Assembly: GCA_003527225.1 (NCBI GenBank)
Contig: DPXQ01000158.1
Location: 1-64,000, forward strand
Reading direction: 5' to 3'
DNA length: 64,000 nucleotides
From: Rhizobium sp.
Lineage (GTDB): Bacteria; Pseudomonadota; Alphaproteobacteria; Rhizobiales; Rhizobiaceae
Of the stretch, positions 9,465-18,523 are shown in pieces. The position numbers and the translations under genes were made by a program. Numbering within the stretch: position 1 is the stretch's first letter; every line of letters begins with the position of its first letter. The notes below the pieces were generated by a model, which worked only from the letters and a program-made list of their open reading frames with translations, was not told the DNA's origin and did no database searches.

Positions 9465-10692
9465 CCGCAACCTTGCTTCCGTCGGCGCGCACACCGTCAA
9501 TATCGACCTTGTCGGAGCCGATCATCCAGTCGATATGGATGAGGCTCGAATTGCCGCCCTGTGCCTTGACCTGCTCTTCGCTGAGCGTCGTCCCGTCGAG
9601 GAAGCACTTCGAATAGCACTGGCCGAGAGCGATGTGGCAGGAGGCGTTTTCGTCGAAGAGCGTGTTGTAGAACAGGATGCCGGAGGCCGAGATCGGCGAA
9701 GAATGCGGCACCAGTGCCACTTCGCCGAGTCTGCGGGCGCCTTCGTCGGTGTCAAGCACCTTGAGGAGCACTTCCTCGCCCTTGGTCGCCCTGGCCTCGA
9801 CGATGCGGCCGCCCTCGAATTTCACCTGGATATTGTCGATCAGCGTGCCCTGGTGCGACAGCGGCTTGGTCGAGGAGACATAGCCCTCCACCTTCAGCGC
9901 ATGCGGCGTGGTGAAGACTTCCTCGGTCGGGATGTTCGGATTGCAGGTGACGCCGTTCTTGGCGGTGGACGCACCGCCATGCCATTCGTGGCCATCCGCC
10001 AATCCGACCGTCAGGTCCGTGCCGGGCCCGGTGAAGTGCAGTGCTGAGAAGCGCTCGCCGTTCAGCCAGCTCGACCGCTTGCGGAGTTCCGCATTGTGCG
10101 CGGCCCAGGCGGCGACCGGATCGGCCTGATCGACGCGGGAGGCGGCGAAGATCGCATCCGCAAGCTTGCGCACGGCCTCGTCGAGCGGGATGCCGGGGAA
10201 GACGAGCTTCGCCCAGGACGGGTTCGGATAGGAGCAGATGTTCCAGTTGATGTCGAAATTGGCGATGTGTTCGAGCGCCGGCTTGTAGGCGATGGAATTC
10301 GCCTTGTTGGCGCGTGCGACCTTGGACGGATCCTGGCCGGACAAGAGCATCGGGTTGTCGCCGGCAATCGCAAGCCGGGCGGCGCCCTTCTCGAAGGCCT
10401 TGGCCATGCCGTCATAGAGCCAGCCGGATGCCTTGTCGAAGCTTGCGTCCGGGGCGTGCGCATAGCGCGACAGGGTCATGTCCTCGTCGGAAAACAAGGT
10501 CGTGACGATCCCGGCGCCGGCCATATAGGCATGCTTGGTGATAAGGCGCGCCAGAGGCAGGGCGGCGATCGGCGCCGTCATCACAAGGTCCTGGTCCTTC
10601 TGCAATTGCAGGCCGACCTTGACGGCCACTTCGGCGAGCTTTTCGAGTTTTGCCGGATCGACGACGCTGGTGAAATCGGGGGCGATTGTCAT
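9439..10692 (-). CDS. M29-family aminopeptidase
   Basis: This 417-residue protein matches the M29 (aminopeptidase T/AmpS) metallopeptidases, which remove N-terminal residues using two metal ions. Candidate metal ligands include Glu in N-I-P-T-E-E-V-F-T-T-P, His in V-P-H-S-S-P-I-S and the H-I-A-L-G and I-H-I-D-W-M stretches near the C-terminus. All of these are family hallmarks. The start at 10692 has AGG about eight bases upstream; an upstream in-frame ATG at 10725 is less likely. It is cytosolic, with no signal peptide. Confidence 0.92.
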   Translation of the reverse strand: MTIAPDFTSVVDPAKLEKLAEVAVKVGLQLQKDQDLVMTAPIAALPLARLITKHAYMAGAGIVTTLFSDEDMTLSRYAHAPDASFDKASGWLYDGMAKAFEKGAARLAIAGDNPMLLSGQDPSKVARANKANSIAYKPALEHIANFDINWNICSYPNPSWAKLVFPGIPLDEAVRKLADAIFAASRVDQADPVAAWAAHNAELRKRSSWLNGERFSALHFTGPGTDLTVGLADGHEWHGGASTAKNGVTCNPNIPTEEVFTTPHALKVEGYVSSTKPLSHQGTLIDNIQVKFEGGRIVEARATKGEEVLLKVLDTDEGARRLGEVALVPHSSPISASGILFYNTLFDENASCHIALGQCYSKCFLDGTTLSEEQVKAQGGNSSLIHIDWMIGSDKVDIDGVRADGSKVAVMRKGEWA

Positions 10693-10803
10693 GGGGGACC
10701 TGCCATTCTGTTTGTGATGCTGCAAGAGACTTAGTTGGCTTTGCGGCCAAATTGAAGAGTGCCGACCCGAAAACCGATGGTCCGGCCCGTCAGACAGGAC
10801 GTC

Positions 10804-11277
10804 TCAGGCGACGATCGCGGCGGCGATGGCGTTCAACACTTTCTGCGCGTCCTGCGGAGCGAGCCTCACCTGCAGCCCGCGCTGGCCGCCGTTGATATAA
10901 ACCTGCGGCTCGGAAAGTGCGGCCATCTCGATGGCCGTCGGCACGGACTTCTTCTGGCCGAAGGGGCTGATGCCGCCGACATGATAGCCGGTCAGCCGTT
11001 CTGCATCGGCGGGCTTCATCATCGCCGCCGATTTGCCCCCGAAAGCTGCCGCCAGCTTTTTCATGCTGACCTCCTTGTCGGAGGGCAGGACGACGCAGAC
11101 CGGTTTGCCGTCGAGTTCCGCCATCAGCGTCTTCAGGACACGGCGGGGATCCTCGCCGAGCGCTTCTGCCGCCTGCAGGCCGATACGTTCGGCATCCGGG
11201 TCATAGTCATAGGTGTGGACGGAAAAGGCGACGCCGGCCCTGGCGAGCATCTGGGTGGCGCGCGTGGTTTTCGACAT
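10804..11277 (-). CDS. ybaK: Cys-tRNA(Pro) deacylase, YbaK/EbsC family
   Basis: This 157-residue protein hydrolyses Cys-tRNA(Pro) mischarged by prolyl-tRNA synthetase. The family pattern is intact: V-L-K-T-L-M with a conserved lysine, then P-S-D-K-E-V-S-M-K-K-L-A-A and the G-Y-H-V-G-G-I-S-P-F-G loop. A near-consensus GGAGGG site precedes the ATG. It is 11 bases after the ArsC-like gene on the same strand, so they are probably cotranscribed. The open frame continues upstream through that gene in another frame and is not coding there. Confidence 0.93.
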   Translation of the reverse strand: MSKTTRATQMLARAGVAFSVHTYDYDPDAERIGLQAAEALGEDPRRVLKTLMAELDGKPVCVVLPSDKEVSMKKLAAAFGGKSAAMMKPADAERLTGYHVGGISPFGQKKSVPTAIEMAALSEPQVYINGGQRGLQVRLAPQDAQKVLNAIAAAIVA

Positions 11278-11288
11278 GTATCCCTCCT

Positions 11289-11639
11289 TCAGCCGGCAAA
11301 GAAGCGGTCGTAGAGATCCGGCTTGAAACCGATCAGCAGCCTGCCGCCGGCTTCCAGAACGGGCCGCTTGATCATCGACGGCTGCGCGAGCATCAGTTCG
11401 ATGGCTTTCGACCGATCGAGATTTGCCCGTGCCTCCTCCGGCAGCTTGCGGAAGGTCGTTCCGGAGCGGTTCAGGACGGTCTCCCATCCCATTTCGTCGC
11501 ACCAGCGCTGCAGGCTTTCGCGGTCTATCCCGGAAAGCTTGTAGTCGTGAAAGGAATAGGCGATTGCGTGATCGTCGAGCCACTGGCGGGCCCTCTTCAT
11601 CGTGTCGCAATTCCTGATGCCGTAGATCGCCGCAGTCAT
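11289..11639 (-). CDS. ArsC/Spx-family protein (YffB-like)
   Basis: This 116-residue thioredoxin-fold protein has I-R-N-C-D-T-M-K-R-A-R at the N-terminus and R-P-V-L-E further on, as in the YffB/Spx branch of the ArsC family. It has the single N-terminal Cys but not the extra cysteines of true arsenate reductases. The role may be thiol redox or glutathione-dependent reduction, and is not established. The ATG at 11639 starts the conserved sequence. It lies just upstream of ybaK in the same direction. Confidence 0.85.
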   Translation of the reverse strand: MTAAIYGIRNCDTMKRARQWLDDHAIAYSFHDYKLSGIDRESLQRWCDEMGWETVLNRSGTTFRKLPEEARANLDRSKAIELMLAQPSMIKRPVLEAGGRLLIGFKPDLYDRFFAG

Positions 11640-11813
11640 GTCCAGAATCCGAATGTTTCTTTCGCACGCACTATCACGAAGTCCCGCGAAGGAAAATGCA
11701 ATCCCGCGCCGGGCCGCTGTCGAATGATCATCCGGATCGATACCGGGAATCAAATGGCTTTGATGGAGCGGGATCGCCAAAGCCGTCGGCCAAGGACTAT
11801 CGCGGCAATTACC

Positions 11814-12791
11814 TCATGCGCGCATCGGAGTGTGGGTGACGGTGTACCCGGCGAGATCGGCGGGAGGCGGAGCGTGAGCGACACAGTTGCGGCCGCCGCT
11901 TTTCGCCACATAGAGTGCCCTGTCGGCATGCTTGATCATGCTTTCCAGATCATCCCGGCTGTCCTCGCAGCAGACGACGCCGGCGCTCGCCGTCAGGCGC
12001 AGGCTGTGGCCGTTTTCCAGGGCAAATCCCACAAGCTCGAAACGCTGCCGGACCATCTCCGCGATCGCGGTTGCGCGGTCCAGGCTGGTGTTCGGCATGA
12101 GGGCGATGAATTCCTCCCCGCCCCAGCGCGCGGCAATGTCTCCGCTGTGAAGGACAGGCTTCATGAGATTGGTGAATTCGCAGATCACCGTATCGCCGAC
12201 GTCGTGGCCGTGATTGTCGTTCACGGATTTGAAGTGATCGAGGTCGAACAGGATGATCGATGCCGGCAGTCCCGCCTGTCGGCTTCGCAACAGCTCCTCC
12301 TTCGCCAGACTGGTGAAGGCCCGGCGGTTGTATATGCCCGACAGCGGATCGGTATTGGCCAGGCGTTCGAGCGCGCTCTGGTGGTTCAGCCGTTCTGTCA
12401 GATCCCGCATGACCGCGATGAAGACTGGTCCGTTCGGGCCGCTCGTGCGCAGGATCGTGGCGCCCAGATGGACCTCGGTGCCATCGGCGCGCAATCCCAC
12501 GATGGATGCGCGCCGGCTGCCCATGTAGCGTGCATCGACCGGGCCGTCGTGAAAGTCCGACAGATGGTGCGCATGCATTCGCCTGAAGCGCGGGGGAAGA
12601 AGACAGTCGAGCGACTTGCCCACAAGGCTGCCTTCGCGGGCCAGGAACAGGGCTTCCGCGGAACGGTTGCAGAAGAGGATGGTGCTGCTGGCGTCGATGG
12701 CGATGATCCCGTCGTCCATTTCAAGGACGATCTTGCGGAGTATGTCGTCGTCTACATATGCCTCGGCACTGGGATTTATTGCGGCGCTCAC
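11814..12791 (-). CDS. PAS-GGDEF diguanylate cyclase
   Basis: This 325-residue cytosolic protein has an N-terminal PAS domain (about residues 20-130) and a C-terminal GGDEF domain with the active motif G-G-E-E-F at 224-228. It should make cyclic di-GMP from two GTP. The position of the inhibitory I-site (R-x-x-D) reads H-S-G-D, so product inhibition is probably weak or absent. There is no membrane segment; the PAS domain likely senses a soluble or bound signal. It lies about 110 bases downstream of the globin-coupled receptor on the same strand, suggesting linked oxygen or redox sensing. Confidence 0.92.
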   Translation of the reverse strand: MSAAINPSAEAYVDDDILRKIVLEMDDGIIAIDASSTILFCNRSAEALFLAREGSLVGKSLDCLLPPRFRRMHAHHLSDFHDGPVDARYMGSRRASIVGLRADGTEVHLGATILRTSGPNGPVFIAVMRDLTERLNHQSALERLANTDPLSGIYNRRAFTSLAKEELLRSRQAGLPASIILFDLDHFKSVNDNHGHDVGDTVICEFTNLMKPVLHSGDIAARWGGEEFIALMPNTSLDRATAIAEMVRQRFELVGFALENGHSLRLTASAGVVCCEDSRDDLESMIKHADRALYVAKSGGRNCVAHAPPPADLAGYTVTHTPMRA

Positions 12792-12903
12792 AAGAAAGTA
12801 CCTTTTGTATAACTAGGATATCTAAGGAATGACTGATCTATACGCGGCGTGATTGAAGAGGATATTGGTTGCCAATCAGGTCCGGAGGCACCGCCCCGCC
12901 CAG

Positions 12904-14613
12904 CTAGAATTCCTCCCAGTTCGCGGCGGCAGCGGCGGACTTTCCCTCACTCCCGAATGCCTGCGCCAGTCGCTTCTTCATCACCTGTACCGGCGCATGG
13001 TTCGCCTGGGGCTCGGCAGTAGTGCCCGCAGAGACGGGCGGCCGGGCAGGAGAGACCGGTTCTGGAAGGGCGGCGAGGCCCCTGTGCCTGTCGGCGACAT
13101 TGAACTCCTGAACCATGTCCACGATCCTCGACACTTCGCCAGCAAGCGAATGGGTGGCCGCCGTCGATTGCTCGACCATCGCTGCATTCTGCTGGGTCGC
13201 CTGATCCATGCTGCCGATTGCGGTATTGATTTCCTTCAGCGCCGTGGCCTGTTCGCGCGCCGACTGAACGATTGCCCCGATATGTTGATTGAGTTCAATC
13301 ACCTCGGAAGCAATGACCTCGAGCGCCTGTCCGGTTTCGCCGACGAGGGCGACACCGTTGCGGACCTGTTCGCCGGAATTCGTGATCAGCGTCTTGATCT
13401 CACGGGCGGCCTGCGCCGAGCGCTGCGCCAGTTCGCGCACCTCCTGGGCGACAACCGCAAAACCCTTTCCGGCATCTCCCGCGCGCGCCGCCTCCACGCC
13501 CGCATTGAGTGCGAGCAGATTGGTCTGGAAGGCGATGCTGTCGATGACGCCGATGATGTTGCTGATTTCACTGGAAGAGGTCTCGATTGCATCCATCGCC
13601 GAAACGGCGCGCTTGACGACCTCGCCGGACCGCTGGGCACCGTCTCTCATTTTCTCCACCAGCTTTCCGGCTTCGTCGGCACGCCGGCTCGCATCATTCA
13701 CGGTCGTCGTTATTTCCTCGAGTGACGCGGCCGATTCCTCAAGCGAAGCTGCCTGGCGTTCCGTGCGCTTGGCCAGGTCTTCGGAGGCCGTCTGGATTTC
13801 CCCGGTGCTCGCGCGGATTTGCTGTGTGCCGCCCGCAATCCGCCCGATCGTTTCCGAGAGTTGCTGAACGGCATCGTTGAAATCGTTGCAGACGGACTGA
13901 TAGGCGTCCGGTACGTCCTCGCTCATGCAATGGGTCAGGTCCTTCGCGGCGATGCGCGCCATGGCGGTGCCGAAAATATTGCTGACGAGCGCCCGTTCGG
14001 ACGCGATGGCCTCGGCTTGCGCCTTCTGCTTTGCGGCTTCGGCCTCATCGATATAGACCGAGATTGCCAGGTCCATGTCGAGCATGACCGCCTTGACGAG
14101 ATTGCCGAGCGCCTTGCCTGCCTCTTCGGCCTCCATGTGACGCTTGCCGATCAGCGACTTCTTCGGGAAGACTTCCCTCACGACCTGCTGGATCAGGTGG
14201 TCGAGCACGATGGCATAGCCGCCGATATACCACCGTGGCTCAAGACCGATCCGGGCATGAACCTGTCCGATGGTACGGACATTCGCGACATAGTCGGTGT
14301 TGAAGTTGCCGCTGGAGATATTGCTCCAGTGGCCCGTTTGCGCGCCTTTGGCACGGTCGATATGCGCCTCGGAATTGAAGAAACGGCTGACTTCGGGCGT
14401 CTTGCGAAGCTGCGCGTAGAACTTGTCGAGGCCGAGTGGCAATTCCCTTTCGACGATCGATTTCAGCGAGCGGATGCTCTGCAGGTCGCGCTCTTCGATC
14501 TGCATGAATTCGAGGCGGCGTTCGATCGTATCGCTGTCGCCAGAGGTTGGGTGGGGACGGTCGGCCTTGTGTTGGGCCGGGGCAGGTCTGGACTGTTCGG
14601 CAATCATATTCAC
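12904..14613 (-). CDS. Globin-coupled methyl-accepting chemotaxis protein (HemAT-like aerotaxis receptor)
   Basis: This protein of about 569 residues has no transmembrane helix. An N-terminal protoglobin domain of roughly 190 residues contains G-Q-V-H-A-R-I-G-L-E-P-R-W-Y, whose His is the expected proximal heme ligand (about residue 119). An MCP signalling domain follows with the conserved hairpin tip I-A-F-Q-T-N-L-L-A-L-N-A. The protein ends in N-W-E-E-F, like the CheR/CheB-tethering pentapeptide of major receptors. The GTG at 14613 has GAGGAG seven bases upstream and is preferred; an ATG at 14607 is possible. It probably senses oxygen and signals to CheA. Confidence 0.93.
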   Translation of the reverse strand: MNMIAEQSRPAPAQHKADRPHPTSGDSDTIERRLEFMQIEERDLQSIRSLKSIVERELPLGLDKFYAQLRKTPEVSRFFNSEAHIDRAKGAQTGHWSNISSGNFNTDYVANVRTIGQVHARIGLEPRWYIGGYAIVLDHLIQQVVREVFPKKSLIGKRHMEAEEAGKALGNLVKAVMLDMDLAISVYIDEAEAAKQKAQAEAIASERALVSNIFGTAMARIAAKDLTHCMSEDVPDAYQSVCNDFNDAVQQLSETIGRIAGGTQQIRASTGEIQTASEDLAKRTERQAASLEESAASLEEITTTVNDASRRADEAGKLVEKMRDGAQRSGEVVKRAVSAMDAIETSSSEISNIIGVIDSIAFQTNLLALNAGVEAARAGDAGKGFAVVAQEVRELAQRSAQAAREIKTLITNSGEQVRNGVALVGETGQALEVIASEVIELNQHIGAIVQSAREQATALKEINTAIGSMDQATQQNAAMVEQSTAATHSLAGEVSRIVDMVQEFNVADRHRGLAALPEPVSPARPPVSAGTTAEPQANHAPVQVMKKRLAQAFGSEGKSAAAAANWEEF

Positions 14614-14962
14614 GGCGGCTCTCCTCGCCAAAAGTTCTAAAAAAGAAAAGGAACGGGCGAAGAAAAAGATGGTTATCGCTCCGTTAAATATGAAAATTAA
14701 TATGAATTGGTTTACAAAGCGTGAGTTCCGGAAGAGCAGACGGCGAGAGTATTATAAGAGCTGTCAAAGATAGTGTGCGAGTGCAGCAAAACGGCTGGTG
14801 GTCTAAGCAACATTGCATCGTTCAATCCAGCGACGCTATATTTTATATTATTATAATATACTCATCTTGTGAGAATGTTATAATGCGATCTTGGGAGCAT
14901 GGAGCAACTCCTGCATCGAAGGGCTGATTGCGCAGGCGGGTGAACGGCGTGGAGGGGTGCGA
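14614..14962. other. AT-rich intergenic region without a recognisable gene
   Basis: About 350 bases separate the receptor start from the ABC ATPase stop. The stretch 14640-14890 is far more AT-rich than the surroundings, with TATTATAATA-type runs near 14845-14880. It must hold the receptor promoter, read leftward, but I could not pair clear -35 and -10 boxes. No open frame here has a convincing start or homology. Confidence 0.5.
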
Positions 14963-15700
14963 TCAGGTGCCTGTGTGGGACTGATCCGGAATGATGTCCG
15001 AATCCTCCAGCCGGCCGTCGCGCAGGCTGAAGATCTTGTCGAAGCGGTCGAATATCTTCTCGTCGTGGGTGACGGCGATGATGGCCGCATCGTGCTCGAC
15101 GGCGACCTTGCGCAGCAGATCCATGACGATCCCGGCGCGTTTGGAATCGAGCGCCGCGGTCGGTTCGTCCGCGAGGATGATACGGGGCTGGTTGGCGAGC
15201 GCGCGGGCGATCGCCACGCGCTGCGCCTCGCCGCCCGACAGTTTTGCCGGCATAGAGTTCTTCCGGTGGCCGACTTCGAGATAGTCGAGGAGCTCATGGG
15301 CGCGCCGCTTCGCAGGCGTGGCGTCCATTCCGGTCAGTTGCAGCACCAGGGCAACGTTGTCGGTCGCATCAAGGAACGGGATGAGGTTGTGGAACTGGAA
15401 GATGAAGCCGATCTTGTCGAGGCGCAATTGCCGCAGATTGGAGCGCAGCCAGCGACCGTTGTCGACGACGCGTTCACCATCGAGCTCCATCGACCCCGAG
15501 GACGGATTGATGATGCAGCCGATGACGTTGAGGAGCGTCGTCTTGCCCGATCCGGAGGGACCGAGAAGCGCGACGACCTCGCCGGGGTGAATATCGATTG
15601 AAACGTTGCGCAAGGCGTCGACGCGGGTTTCCCCTTCGCCAAAGTGCTTGGAGATGCCTTCGAGCCGCACGAGGGGGGCGATGTCGGTCACATTCGTCAT
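14963..15700 (-). CDS. ABC transporter ATP-binding protein (LolD/DevA-like)
   Basis: This 245-residue ATPase has Walker A G-P-S-G-S-G-K-T, the Q-loop in F-Q-F-H-N, the signature L-S-G-G-E-A-Q-R, Walker B I-I-L-A-D-E-P and a switch His in V-T-H-D. It is the LolD/MacB/DevA type that pairs with FtsX-like permeases. The ATG at 15700 follows the permease stop by one base. It is the last gene of a five-gene leftward operon with a TetR regulator, a small membrane protein, a membrane fusion protein and the permease. The substrate is unknown. Confidence 0.93.
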   Translation of the reverse strand: MTNVTDIAPLVRLEGISKHFGEGETRVDALRNVSIDIHPGEVVALLGPSGSGKTTLLNVIGCIINPSSGSMELDGERVVDNGRWLRSNLRQLRLDKIGFIFQFHNLIPFLDATDNVALVLQLTGMDATPAKRRAHELLDYLEVGHRKNSMPAKLSGGEAQRVAIARALANQPRIILADEPTAALDSKRAGIVMDLLRKVAVEHDAAIIAVTHDEKIFDRFDKIFSLRDGRLEDSDIIPDQSHTGT

Positions 15701-15701
15701 G

Positions 15702-16835
15702 TCAGCCTCCGAGCGCCGTCGCCGGATCCACCTTGAGCGCCACGCGAACGCCCAGCGCGCTCGACAGCAAGCAGACGGCAAATACGATCGCTCCGAGCGT
15801 CAGGATGTTGTCTGGTTCGAGCACGACGCGGCGCGGAAAGTAATCCTTGATGTTGAGGATCAGCGTGGCGCCGATCGTGAAGCCGATGACGCCGAGCGCC
15901 AGCGCCTGCTGGACGATCATGCCGACGATGGTGCTGTCCGGTGCGCCAATCAGCTTGAGCGTGGCGATCTGCTTCAACTTCTCCATCGTCATCGTATAGA
16001 TGATGAGCGCGATGATCACCGCCGAAACGATAAGCAGGAGCGAGGTGAAGAGACCGATCTGGCGTCGGGCCCGGTCAACGAGCGAACGTGTCAGAATGGT
16101 CTCCTGCGCCTCCTGTGTGATGGCCGAGAGATGTTTCCAGCGCCGGACCGATTCTGCAACGGCATCGGGCGACGCATTGGGCTGGAGGCGGGCCACGACG
16201 GCGTTGACATTATCACTGCTGGCGCCGCCGCTACCGCGCGCAAGCTGTATGCGCGCTGCGGGAGGGGAAAGGTCGAATTGCAGTTTCTGCGCATCCGAGA
16301 GCGTGATGTAGGTCGCCGGGTCGCCGCCCGAATTGACCTGATGCCGGGTCAGGCCGACGATGGTGAACGTGTGACGGCCGAGCGCGATACGGTCTCCGAC
16401 AGCGAGCCCGCTGGATATATCGGCCACCATTTCGTAGTGACTGCGTCCGATCCCGCGACCGACAGCGATTTCCGGTGGTCCGCCGGGGCGCGTCGGCTCG
16501 TAGCCGATCACATAGAGCCTGAGCTTGCCACCGCGATACTCAGCCTCGACGGTCTGGTAGGTGATGCTGCCTGCCGTCGCGACACCGGCCATACGGGCAA
16601 CGGTCTCGCGAACATCGCCGGGGATGCGCGAAGCCTCCGCGAAGGGGCCGCGCGTGTTGGCTTCCACCACCCAAAGATCGACGGCAGGAGCGCGCGCTAT
16701 GGTGAGGGCGTCGACCACAAGGCCGCGGTAGATGCCGATCATCGCCAGTACGACGCCAAGCAGCAGACCGAGGCCCACGCAGGTCAGAAGGAAGCGTCCC
16801 AGGCTGTGCCGGATGTCGCGATAGGCAAGATTCAT
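15702..16835 (-). CDS. ABC transporter permease, FtsX/DevC family
   Basis: This 377-residue protein has one N-terminal helix, a periplasmic domain of about 200 residues and three C-terminal helices, the usual FtsX/MacB arrangement. It resembles DevC-type permeases, which act with a DevB-like fusion protein and an outer-membrane channel to export lipids or small molecules. Its start overlaps the end of the fusion protein gene as ATGA. No outer-membrane partner is encoded nearby, so a TolC-like channel would have to be elsewhere. Confidence 0.9.
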   Translation of the reverse strand: MNLAYRDIRHSLGRFLLTCVGLGLLLGVVLAMIGIYRGLVVDALTIARAPAVDLWVVEANTRGPFAEASRIPGDVRETVARMAGVATAGSITYQTVEAEYRGGKLRLYVIGYEPTRPGGPPEIAVGRGIGRSHYEMVADISSGLAVGDRIALGRHTFTIVGLTRHQVNSGGDPATYITLSDAQKLQFDLSPPAARIQLARGSGGASSDNVNAVVARLQPNASPDAVAESVRRWKHLSAITQEAQETILTRSLVDRARRQIGLFTSLLLIVSAVIIALIIYTMTMEKLKQIATLKLIGAPDSTIVGMIVQQALALGVIGFTIGATLILNIKDYFPRRVVLEPDNILTLGAIVFAVCLLSSALGVRVALKVDPATALGG

Positions 16836-18073
16836 TTCTCTTGTGTCCCGGCTACGCGCACCATGCGGCCCTCGTGGAAACCACTTTCGACGCGCGTCAC
16901 GACTTGCGCACCTTCCGGCACGCCGCTGACAATCTCGAGCCGCGCATCCTCCGTGCGGTGACGGAACGTCACGGGCGTGAGCTGCAATTGTCCGGATTCA
17001 ACCGTCCAGACCTTGCCCTGCATACCATCGTAGCCTTGTACCGCTGCCTCGGGCACGAGGAGTGCGGAATCGAGGGTGGCGACCGTGATCCAGAACTCCA
17101 CCTGTTCTCCGAGATAGATCTGGTCCGGCGGATTATCGCCCTTGATGAAGACCCGCCTTTCCTCGGTCACGCGGTCGCTCTCCAGGCTGATCCGTTCGAC
17201 CCGTCCCGTGAACGTATCCTGCGGGCGCGAGCGTTGGCGGGCATCGACGTGCTGCCCCTCCCGGATGAAGCCGGCAAGCGCCTCGTCGACATAGGCGAGG
17301 CCCCAATAGCTCTGGTCCGCGATCAGGGTGAAGATCGGGTCGCCGGCCTTGACGACGGTGCCAAGCTCCTTCTGGCGCTCGATCACGATCGCGTCGTAAG
17401 GCGCCACAAGCGTGCGGTGCCGGAGCATCGTCTCCTCGAATTGCAGCTGGGCCCGGGCGTCGGTAAGGGAGGCTTTGGCGACATCGATCTCGCTCTGCGC
17501 CACCGAGACATCCGCCTTCGCCACGTCCTCTTCGCGCTGGGCTTCCTCGGCCGTCTCGCGGGAGACGACATTGCGTCCGACCAGCGCCTGTGTGCGCAGG
17601 TTGGCTTCCTGTTTCTGCAGGAGAATGGCGCGCGTCTTCTCAAGGCCGGCCTTGGCCCTCTCGATATTCGCTTCCATACTGATCAAGGCAGCTTTCGCTT
17701 TCGCGACCTTGGCTTCCTGTTCGCCGAGGTTGAGACGCGCAAGGACATCACCCTTCCTGACGCGGTCGCCATGGTCGGCGTTGAGCTCGACCAGTGTCGC
17801 GCCCACCTCGAAGCCGATTTTCGACATGACGCGCGCCTCGACCGTACCCAGACCGAAGACGCGAACGGGGACATTGCGCTCGATCGCGGCGACCTCGACC
17901 GGGATGGGACGATTCTTGTAGAACTGGGAACCGAATACAGCGAGCGCGACGATCCCGGCTGCCGCCAAGGGGTATTTTACAACGGGTTTGCGAAGGAACG
18001 AGCGGGCGCGCCGCCCGGCTGCCGGAGGGGTGGCCGGGAGGCTATTGTCTTGCGGGTCGCGAGGTTTTTCCAT
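16832..18073 (-). CDS. HlyD/DevB-family membrane fusion protein
   Basis: This 413-residue periplasmic adaptor has one N-terminal membrane anchor (about residues 34-52) and a biotinyl-lipoyl-like domain (V-G-A-T-L-V-E-L-N-A-D-H-G-D-R-V-R-K-G-D). A long alpha-helical hairpin rich in Ala, Glu and Lys and C-terminal beta-barrel domains follow. It should link the inner-membrane ABC permease to an outer-membrane channel. It overlaps the permease gene by four bases and starts five bases after the small membrane protein. A longer frame upstream of the ATG at 18073 has no homology. Confidence 0.92.
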   Translation of the reverse strand: MEKPRDPQDNSLPATPPAAGRRARSFLRKPVVKYPLAAAGIVALAVFGSQFYKNRPIPVEVAAIERNVPVRVFGLGTVEARVMSKIGFEVGATLVELNADHGDRVRKGDVLARLNLGEQEAKVAKAKAALISMEANIERAKAGLEKTRAILLQKQEANLRTQALVGRNVVSRETAEEAQREEDVAKADVSVAQSEIDVAKASLTDARAQLQFEETMLRHRTLVAPYDAIVIERQKELGTVVKAGDPIFTLIADQSYWGLAYVDEALAGFIREGQHVDARQRSRPQDTFTGRVERISLESDRVTEERRVFIKGDNPPDQIYLGEQVEFWITVATLDSALLVPEAAVQGYDGMQGKVWTVESGQLQLTPVTFRHRTEDARLEIVSGVPEGAQVVTRVESGFHEGRMVRVAGTQEK

Positions 18074-18078
18074 GGTGT

Positions 18079-18480
18079 TCAACCGAGCTTGAGGGGCGTG
18101 CGCCGGGCGACGACCGCGATGACGATCCAGACGAGGCTGCGCAAGGCCATCGCCCCGACTGTCCGCATCTCGTATGCCCCGCCCGAAAAGACATGGACCG
18201 CGAAGGCGAGAGCCACAAGGACGGTGGCGCCCGCAATCAGTGCCGCGAGCCGGGCGGCCCAGCCGGCGCGCATCAGCAGGCCGATGCCGGCGACGACATA
18301 GGCAAAGCCCGCCCCGAAATTGAACCACAGGACGAAGGGCACGGCTGCGCCGACCGCGGCCCGTGCGGCCTCGTTGCCGAAGAGCGCCTGGCCCCCGGAA
18401 AAGATTGTCAGCAGGCCGAATATGACGGCAATGGCACCGGCGACAATGCCGGCAATACGCATTCCTGAACCTTGGGGCAT
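18079..18480 (-). CDS. Small four-helix membrane protein of unknown function
   Basis: The protein is about 133 residues with four hydrophobic segments spanning most of its length and a short basic C-terminus ending A-R-R-T-P-L-K-L-G. I do not recognise the family; the architecture resembles DoxX-like or other small integral membrane proteins. The start is uncertain: the ATG at 18480 or the ATG at 18462, which has AAGG just upstream. It lies between the TetR gene and the fusion protein gene with small gaps, so it is probably part of the export operon. Confidence 0.72.
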   Translation of the reverse strand: MPQGSGMRIAGIVAGAIAVIFGLLTIFSGGQALFGNEAARAAVGAAVPFVLWFNFGAGFAYVVAGIGLLMRAGWAARLAALIAGATVLVALAFAVHVFSGGAYEMRTVGAMALRSLVWIVIAVVARRTPLKLG

Positions 18481-18523
18481 TTTCTTGGATATCACTCCCG
18501 GTTTGAGGCGTTCGAAGCGAGGG

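Noticed and set aside
16841..18301. Long rightward frame antisense to the fusion protein
   Set aside because: It is shadow coding opposite a well-supported HlyD-family gene.
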